Positions 13,612 through 18,091 of a stretch of 18,091 nt of DNA are shown here, in pieces (the first letter of the stretch is position 1; every line of letters begins with the position of its first letter). This DNA comes from UMGS172 sp045592985 (GTDB lineage: Bacteria > Bacillota > Clostridia > Oscillospirales > Acutalibacteraceae): contig JAZNVU010000001.1 of the NCBI GenBank assembly GCA_045592985.1, forward strand, positions 1-18,091. The letters run 5' to 3'. Made by a program: the position numbers and the translations under genes. Under the pieces are notes generated by a model, which saw nothing but the letters and a program-made list of their open reading frames with translations, did not search any database and was not told where the DNA came from.

Positions 13612-14823
13612 ATGAGCAAAACAGTGGTAAAACTTGTTAAATGGCTGGCGGGATTTTTTGTTGCCGTGTTTGTTGTTGCGCAAATCTATTCGGTGCTTAT
13701 TAATCCCGTAACAACCGACACAGTTTATACCCATTCGGCTTTTTCAGGTTACAACACTTTGGGGTATATAATCCGTAACGAAACGGTTATAAATAGTAAA
13801 ACCGACGGTACTTTGGGTTACGAGGTGCAAAACGGCGGACGTGTTTCCAAAAAAGGTACAATAGCTAATGTTTATCAAAACAGTACCGATGCCGAAAACA
13901 AGGTGCTTTTGGAACAACTCGACAGCCGCATTGCTTCTTTGGAAAATATTCAAAGTTATAACGACCTCAACGCCGCCGACCTTGGCGCACTTAAAGCAAA
14001 TATTCACGCTTCGCTCATTTCTACTATGCGAGGTACCCAAAACGGCCGTGTTGATAACAAAACAGCAGCAACCGAACAACTGCTTGCCGATATAAACCGT
14101 TACCAGATAATCACCGGTAAAGTAAGCGATTTTAATTCGCTTATCGCGGTGCTTAAGGCTGAAAGAGACGGTTTAAAAAATGCTATGACCGCGCCGGTTG
14201 ACAGTATTATCTCGCCTCAGTCGGGTTATGTTATCTATTCGGTCGACGGATATGAAAATTCGGTCACAACCGAAGATATTTCAACCCTTACGGCAGAGGA
14301 TATGCAAAGCATTTCACACAGCGAGCCGAGTGGCAGTGAAGTGTGCAAAATAGTAAGCGATTACGAGTGGTATATTGCTGCCGAAATGCCGTTTGACGAG
14401 GTACTTAATTTGAGAGAAGGCTCGGCAGTTACCATTAAAACTGCTTTACCGTCTTCGCCTGAAATTAAGGTTACGGTCCACCGTATAAACAAACAGTCCG
14501 TGCAGGATAACGCAGTAGTGGTATTTTCCTGCAACAACATGAACACCGAACTTGCCGCCATGCGTTGGCTTGAAATGACGGTTGTGTACGAGCAGTACGA
14601 TGGACTTAAGGTGGATAACCGTGCTATTCGTGTGGTTGACGGTGTTAAAGGTGTTTATGTGCTGACGGCATCTCAGGTGAAATTTGTCGAAGTAAACATC
14701 AAGTGGACGGGTGAAAATTATTCTATCGTTGAACGCGAGACTTCCGATAAAAAGGTACTTAGAATATATGATGAGATAATCGTTAAAGGAAAGAATTTGC
14801 ATGATGGAAAAGTTATCAACTGA
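13612..14823 (+). CDS. membrane-anchored HlyD-like (membrane fusion protein type) protein
   Basis: A 403-residue protein with a short cytoplasmic start, one hydrophobic helix at about 8-30 (LVKWLAGFFVAVFVVAQIYSVL) and a large predicted extracytoplasmic part. Residues ~40-85 and ~208-260 look like two halves of a lipoyl/barrel-sandwich domain (GTLGYEVQNGGRVSKKGTIANVY; PQSGYVIYSVDG), separated by a helical segment (95-190). Beta-barrel-like strands follow (IKTALPSSPEIKVTVHRI and later). This is the outline of HlyD/RND-type adaptor proteins. SD AAAGGA gives 9-nt spacing to ATG 13612; GTG 13606 is too close. No ABC transporter or outer partner is nearby, and it sits directly before yggS-sepF, suggesting an envelope or division role. 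Function unknown. Confidence 0.7.
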   Translation: MSKTVVKLVKWLAGFFVAVFVVAQIYSVLINPVTTDTVYTHSAFSGYNTLGYIIRNETVINSKTDGTLGYEVQNGGRVSKKGTIANVYQNSTDAENKVLLEQLDSRIASLENIQSYNDLNAADLGALKANIHASLISTMRGTQNGRVDNKTAATEQLLADINRYQIITGKVSDFNSLIAVLKAERDGLKNAMTAPVDSIISPQSGYVIYSVDGYENSVTTEDISTLTAEDMQSISHSEPSGSEVCKIVSDYEWYIAAEMPFDEVLNLREGSAVTIKTALPSSPEIKVTVHRINKQSVQDNAVVVFSCNNMNTELAAMRWLEMTVVYEQYDGLKVDNRAIRVVDGVKGVYVLTASQVKFVEVNIKWTGENYSIVERETSDKKVLRIYDEIIVKGKNLHDGKVIN

Positions 14824-15532
14824 TATTCAGTCTAAAATAGAATGGTTCAACCAAAATTTTGCCGAAGTTTCGGAAAAAATATCGGTGGCATGTGAAAAGG
14901 CAGGCAGAGACCCAAAAGATGTTATACTTCTTGCCGCAACCAAGACTGTTCCCGTAGAGGTTATAAACCATGCCATAAACAGCGGAATAAACTACATTGG
15001 CGAAAACCGCGTGCAAGAGTTTTTGTCAAAAATTGATGACCTTAATACAACGGCACACCGTCACTTCATCGGTCATCTTCAGACCAATAAGGTTAAAGAT
15101 GTTGTCGGCAAGGTGGAAATGATAGAGTCGGTACACTCTTTAAAACTTGCTGCTGAAATTGACCGCGTTTCTGAAAAATTAAACGTTGTGACTGATATTT
15201 TGGTTGAGGTAAACATTGGAAACGAGGAAAGTAAATCAGGATTTTTGGCCGAAGAGGTTGAAAATGCGTTGACCGAAATGGGAAAAATGGAGCACATTAA
15301 GGTCAAAGGACTCATGACTATACCCCCAATTTGCGAAAATATTGAAAAAGTATCGCAATATTTTGACAAAATGCGCAAACTGTTTATTGACATTAGGGGT
15401 AAAAACATGGATAATGTAAATATGGAATATCTGTCCATGGGTATGTCGGATGATTATGAGACGGCAATTTTATATGGCGCCAATATTGTAAGAATCGGAA
15501 CACGCCTTTTTGGACAAAGAATTTACAAATAA
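14801..15532 (+). CDS. yggS: YggS/YlmE family PLP-binding homeostasis protein
   Basis: A 243-residue single-domain alanine-racemase-like TIM barrel that binds pyridoxal 5'-phosphate and is implicated in vitamin B6 and amino-acid homeostasis; no enzymatic reaction is established for the family. Motifs: LLAATKTVP with the PLP lysine at Lys48, YIGENRVQEF (65-74), HFIGHLQTNK (88-97), LVEVNIGNEESKSGF, GLMTIPP, SMGMSDDYETAI, and the phosphate-binding VRIGTRLFG near the end. The ATG at 14801 lies inside the 3' end of the HlyD-like gene (23-nt overlap), with SD AAAGGA about 10 nt upstream; a second ATG follows immediately. It occupies the ylmE position before sepF, as in Bacillus. Confidence 0.94.
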   Translation: MMEKLSTDIQSKIEWFNQNFAEVSEKISVACEKAGRDPKDVILLAATKTVPVEVINHAINSGINYIGENRVQEFLSKIDDLNTTAHRHFIGHLQTNKVKDVVGKVEMIESVHSLKLAAEIDRVSEKLNVVTDILVEVNIGNEESKSGFLAEEVENALTEMGKMEHIKVKGLMTIPPICENIEKVSQYFDKMRKLFIDIRGKNMDNVNMEYLSMGMSDDYETAILYGANIVRIGTRLFGQRIYK

Positions 15533-15550
15533 AAGCAAAGGAGAAAAAAC

Positions 15551-16042
15551 ATGAGCTTTTTTGATAAGATTAAAGACATCATGAGCGCCACCGACGAGGA
15601 AGACGATTTCGAAGAAACCGTGCTTCCTACCAAGAACGAGTCTCAAAAGGAGGACTATTATTCGTCCTCTTCTTCTCGCTTTGAACGTTATGAGAAGGAG
15701 AAGACTACTCAGTTCCCCAGTGACCGCAGAGGTAAAGCACAGAACATCGGAACTGTTAAGACCGGTACTCAGATTCAGGTAGCACTCGTAAAGCCGGAAC
15801 GCTTTGACGATGCTATTGCTATTGCCGACCATCTTGCCGACCACAGAACTGTTGTACTTAACCTTGAGGCTACAAGCAAAGATGTTCAGCGCAGACTTAT
15901 AGACTTCCTTTCTGGTGCAGCATATGCACATGGCGGAAGAATCAAGAGGGTAGCCAACAGCACCTTCATCATCACTCCCAGTAATGTTGATGTAATGGGC
16001 GAACTCCTTCTTGATGAAATGGACGCAAGTCAGTTTATGTAA
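15551..16042 (+). CDS. sepF: cell division protein SepF
   Basis: SepF bundles FtsZ filaments, anchors the Z-ring to the membrane and helps in septum assembly. This 163-residue protein has the expected parts: an N-terminal amphipathic membrane-binding helix (MSFFDKIKDIM), an acidic and Ser/Tyr-rich disordered linker (about 15-70), and the C-terminal SepF core (about 75-155) with VALVKPERFDDA, ADHLADHRTVVLNL and the RRLIDFLSGAAYAHGG segment that forms the FtsZ-binding dimer surface. SD AAAGGAGA precedes the ATG by 8 nt. It lies 18 nt after yggS and 3 nt before ylmH. Confidence 0.96.
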   Translation: MSFFDKIKDIMSATDEEDDFEETVLPTKNESQKEDYYSSSSSRFERYEKEKTTQFPSDRRGKAQNIGTVKTGTQIQVALVKPERFDDAIAIADHLADHRTVVLNLEATSKDVQRRLIDFLSGAAYAHGGRIKRVANSTFIITPSNVDVMGELLLDEMDASQFM

Positions 16043-16045
16043 TAG

Positions 16046-16795
16046 ATGGACTCAGGCGAGAAAGATATTCTTACAGCAAGACTTAAGGATGCTGTTCGCA
16101 TGAGTGATATGCGTAATGTGCCGAAGTTTGTTGGTTTTCTCGATTCTTCGGGCGTTGCATTGGCTTCCGCAGTTGCCAAAAACGAAAAGGCAAGGTGGAG
16201 GCTTTTCGGTGGTTATGAAGATGCCGAGAGGGTATACTTCGGTGTGTTCCCTGATTGGTGCGAGTATGACGACTCGGCTTACCCAATTAAAAAACTTCGC
16301 ATAATTAACCGCAGTTCGCGTGCGTTGGAACATCGAGAGGTTCTAGGCACTTTGATGTCACTTGGCATTGAAAGAGATACTGTCGGTGATATATTGCCTG
16401 ATGACAGAGATGTTGTACTCTTTGTCAGCGAAACAGTGGCAGAGTTTATTGTTTCTCAAGTGACAAAAATTGCATCTTGCGGAGTAGATATAACTGTTGA
16501 TGACACGGATTATATGCCGACACCTAAAGGTTTTACCGAATTTAGTGATACAGTAGCATCGACAAGAGTAGATGCTGTTGTCTCGGCTATTGCTAACTGT
16601 TCAAGAAGTACGGCACTCGAACTTTTGTCGGCAGGTTTTGTTGCGGTTAACGGTTTAGAGGTGCAAAAGGCATCAAAAGAAATAACCGAAGGCGATACTG
16701 TTACTGTGCGTAAAAAAGGTCGATTTATAATCGACAGTGTATCCGAACATTCAAAAAAAGGACGTATTATCCTTAAATACAGAAAATACAACTGA
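16046..16795 (+). CDS. ylmH: YlmH family S4-domain RNA-binding protein
   Basis: This 249-residue protein matches YlmH: an N-terminal region with FLDSSGVALA and the FGGYEDAERVYFGVFPDW motif (about 54-71), a middle domain, and a C-terminal S4 RNA-binding domain (about 185-240: RSTALELLSAGFVAVNG, ASKEITEGDTVTVRKKGRF). YlmH has been associated with rescue of peptidyl-tRNA on the split large ribosomal subunit. The ATG is 3 nt past the sepF stop and has no recognisable SD, so it probably depends on translation of sepF. In Bacillus ylmG lies between sepF and ylmH; here it is missing. Confidence 0.92.
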   Translation: MDSGEKDILTARLKDAVRMSDMRNVPKFVGFLDSSGVALASAVAKNEKARWRLFGGYEDAERVYFGVFPDWCEYDDSAYPIKKLRIINRSSRALEHREVLGTLMSLGIERDTVGDILPDDRDVVLFVSETVAEFIVSQVTKIASCGVDITVDDTDYMPTPKGFTEFSDTVASTRVDAVVSAIANCSRSTALELLSAGFVAVNGLEVQKASKEITEGDTVTVRKKGRFIIDSVSEHSKKGRIILKYRKYN

Positions 16796-16816
16796 TTTTT
16801 AGACGGAGGTAATGTC

Positions 16817-18016
16817 ATGAAGACACCCGAACAAATTCGTAATATGGAGTTTCAGAAATCTCCTATGGGAGGTTATAAGCAGAGCGATGTTGAGTTGTTC
16901 CTTGAAGAGGTCGCTTCTGAAATAGAAATACTCAGCCGTCAAAAGGCTGATGCAGACCGTAAACTCAGGGAATATAGCGAAAAAGCACCGGAAGGCGGTC
17001 TTTCTGCTGCAGGAATTCAAAATATTCTTGTCAACGCACAGCTTACTGCTGATTCCATGATTGAAGCCGCTAAGGAAGAGGCGGCAAACATTACCGCCGC
17101 AGCAGAACTTGATGTTAAACAGGCTGAAATTAAAGCCAAAGAAATTATTGACGAGGCCGAGAAAAACGCAGTACTTCTGGGCGAAACCGCCGAAAAAGAA
17201 GCTGCAAAAATTATTGCCGAGGCCATCGCTAAAGCAGAAGAGGCTGTTACTGCTGCTAAAGAGTCGATTGAACTTGAGCAGAAACTTTACGACCGCCTTA
17301 TGATTGAAGTTTCGGACTACCGCAAAAAGGCTGTCGCACAGTGTGCCGCAGTTATGGAACTTATCAATCAACTTCCCGCAGAGATTCCGTTTAATATGGA
17401 ACGTGCCAAGACTGTTCTTGCGATTGACTTCAATAATCCTGAAGAATTGCTTCAAAATGCCGTGAACGAAAAACTCGCCGCGAAAGAAAACGAGCGCAAC
17501 GCCGCCGAGGCTGAGAAAAAAGCTCAGGAAGAGGCAGCAGAAGCTGCAAGACTTGCTGAGGAGCAGGCAAAAGCGGAAGCTGAAGAAAAGGCAAGATTAG
17601 AGGCTGAGGAAAAAGCAAGAATAGAAGCCGAAGAACAAGCCAAAGCAGAAGCAGAGGCTAAGGCTAAAGCCGAGGCCGAAGCAAGAGCTAAGGCGGAGGA
17701 AGAGGCAGCAAAAGCCGCACAAGAAGAGCCCGTTGAAATGGAAGATATCAGTTCGGTATCTAAAAAAGAACCAGCAGAGGACAATGAGGAAGATGCAATT
17801 CCTGTCATATCCAATGTCAAGTCAGATGTTCGTGAAGATGCCGTTGCAAATATGCAGTTCATATTTGATGATGATATAGAAGAAGAGGAAGAAAAACCGG
17901 TTATTAAGGTTGAAATTCCTAAAACCAAAGGTCGCATCAGTTTCGGAATCGAAGACGACGAGGAAGAAGACGAGGACGACGAGCCGAGACTTTTCTTCAA
18001 AAGAAAAAAGAAATAA
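16817..18016 (+). CDS. divIVA: DivIVA-domain protein with long Ala/Glu/Lys-rich extension
   Basis: A 399-residue coiled-coil protein expected to bind curved membrane at cell poles and septa and recruit partners. The N-terminus carries the DivIVA lipid-binding domain (MKTPEQIRNMEFQKSPMGGY, then SDVELFLEEV). Residues ~65-185 are a long Ala-rich helix similar to DivIVA/GpsB coiled coils. Residues 246-301 form seven eight-residue repeats of the type E-A-E-E-K-A-R-x. Acidic clusters follow (355-359, 379-389), and the protein ends in RLFFKRKKK. It is more than twice the length of B. subtilis DivIVA (about 164), the surplus being repeat and acidic tail. A clear GGAGG SD precedes the ATG by 6-7 nt. 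It follows ylmH after 21 nt, the conserved gene order. Confidence 0.88.
   Translation: MKTPEQIRNMEFQKSPMGGYKQSDVELFLEEVASEIEILSRQKADADRKLREYSEKAPEGGLSAAGIQNILVNAQLTADSMIEAAKEEAANITAAAELDVKQAEIKAKEIIDEAEKNAVLLGETAEKEAAKIIAEAIAKAEEAVTAAKESIELEQKLYDRLMIEVSDYRKKAVAQCAAVMELINQLPAEIPFNMERAKTVLAIDFNNPEELLQNAVNEKLAAKENERNAAEAEKKAQEEAAEAARLAEEQAKAEAEEKARLEAEEKARIEAEEQAKAEAEAKAKAEAEARAKAEEEAAKAAQEEPVEMEDISSVSKKEPAEDNEEDAIPVISNVKSDVREDAVANMQFIFDDDIEEEEEKPVIKVEIPKTKGRISFGIEDDEEEDEDDEPRLFFKRKKK
17552..17719 (+). repeat. seven 24-nt units encoding an octapeptide repeat in DivIVA
   Basis: Seven consecutive 24-nt units encode residues 246-301: LAEEQAKA, EAEEKARL, EAEEKARI, EAEEQAKA, EAEAKAKA, EAEARAKA, EEEAAKAA. 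The same residues use different synonymous codons between units (gaa/gag, gca/gcc/gct, aaa/aag), so the repeat is maintained at the protein level rather than being a fresh DNA duplication. Confidence 0.85.
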
Positions 18017-18025
18017 CAGTGTATA

Positions 18026-18054
18026 AATCCGAGCCCATAAAAACGGCTCGGATT
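18026..18054 (+). terminator. hairpin after divIVA, probable weak terminator
   Basis: AATCCGAGCC and GGCTCGGATT form a perfect 10-bp stem around a 9-nt loop, starting 10 nt after the divIVA stop. The T-tract is poor: AGCTGAG comes first, then TTTT at 18062-18065. It is the first terminator-like structure after the whole miaB-divIVA run. The last ~35 nt of the window hold no recognisable gene. Confidence 0.6.
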
Positions 18055-18091
18055 AGCTGAGTTTTATAATGATTGTAGTTTGTCGAAACGC

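Noticed and set aside
17552..17719. Possible CRISPR-like or satellite DNA array.
   Set aside because: The units are contiguous, in frame, without spacers, and differ by synonymous codons. It is a protein repeat.
17524..18000. 158-codon Ser/Ala-rich minus-strand frame opposite divIVA.
   Set aside because: It is the mirror of the Glu/Ala/Lys repeat (Glu codons read as Ser/Phe in reverse) and has no independent support.

Overview
The window looks like chromosomal DNA of a Gram-positive Clostridia-type Firmicute. The lineage is inferred from: a class III fructose-bisphosphatase fragment; the miaB-ymcA-mutS-mutL order shared with Bacillus; the yggS(ylmE)-sepF-ylmH-divIVA division cluster; SepF and DivIVA themselves; strong GGAGG-type ribosome binding sites; and frequent TTG/GTG starts. 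Base composition is moderate and looks even throughout. I see no insertion sequence, integrase, phage gene or CRISPR array.

Region 1 (1-3468). The window opens in the last ~83 nt of a 23S rRNA gene, followed by two rho-independent terminators and no 5S rRNA. Converging on it from the minus strand is an operon: a glycerol-1-phosphate dehydrogenase homologue, a Gfo/Idh/MocA oxidoreductase, a small alarmone (ppGpp) synthetase, and a fourth gene I recognise as the N-terminus of class III fructose-1,6-bisphosphatase (fbp). That fourth gene stops abruptly after ~44 codons, exactly at the second rRNA terminator. This is the most unusual thing in the window: either a real rearrangement at an rRNA locus or an assembly join. 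The operon and the next plus-strand gene diverge from back-to-back promoters with a perfect 12-nt palindrome between their -35 boxes.

Region 2 (3469-5560). A sugar phosphate isomerase/epimerase-type TIM barrel with its own terminator, a ~330-nt gap, then a consensus promoter driving a biotin-protein ligase that lacks the DNA-binding domain, again closed by a terminator.

Region 3 (5570-18016). A long plus-strand run of tightly packed genes behind one good promoter: miaB, a ymcA/ylbF-family gene, mutS, a small two-helix membrane protein, mutL, miaA, a membrane-anchored HlyD-like protein, yggS, sepF, ylmH and divIVA, ending at a hairpin after divIVA. It joins three jobs: tRNA A37 modification (MiaA makes the i6A that MiaB methylthiolates), DNA mismatch repair (MutS/MutL), and septum or cell-pole organisation (SepF, DivIVA, with YggS and YlmH). 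Gene gaps are mostly under 35 nt and several genes overlap, so co-transcription is likely.

Most of the window is conserved core genome. The points most worth a second look are the truncated fbp and its junction, the 18-nt palindrome in front of the mutS ribosome binding site, the divergent-promoter palindrome, two poorly characterised membrane proteins inside the mut/division cluster, and an octapeptide repeat in DivIVA. I did not find convincing evidence of a wholly new multi-gene system.
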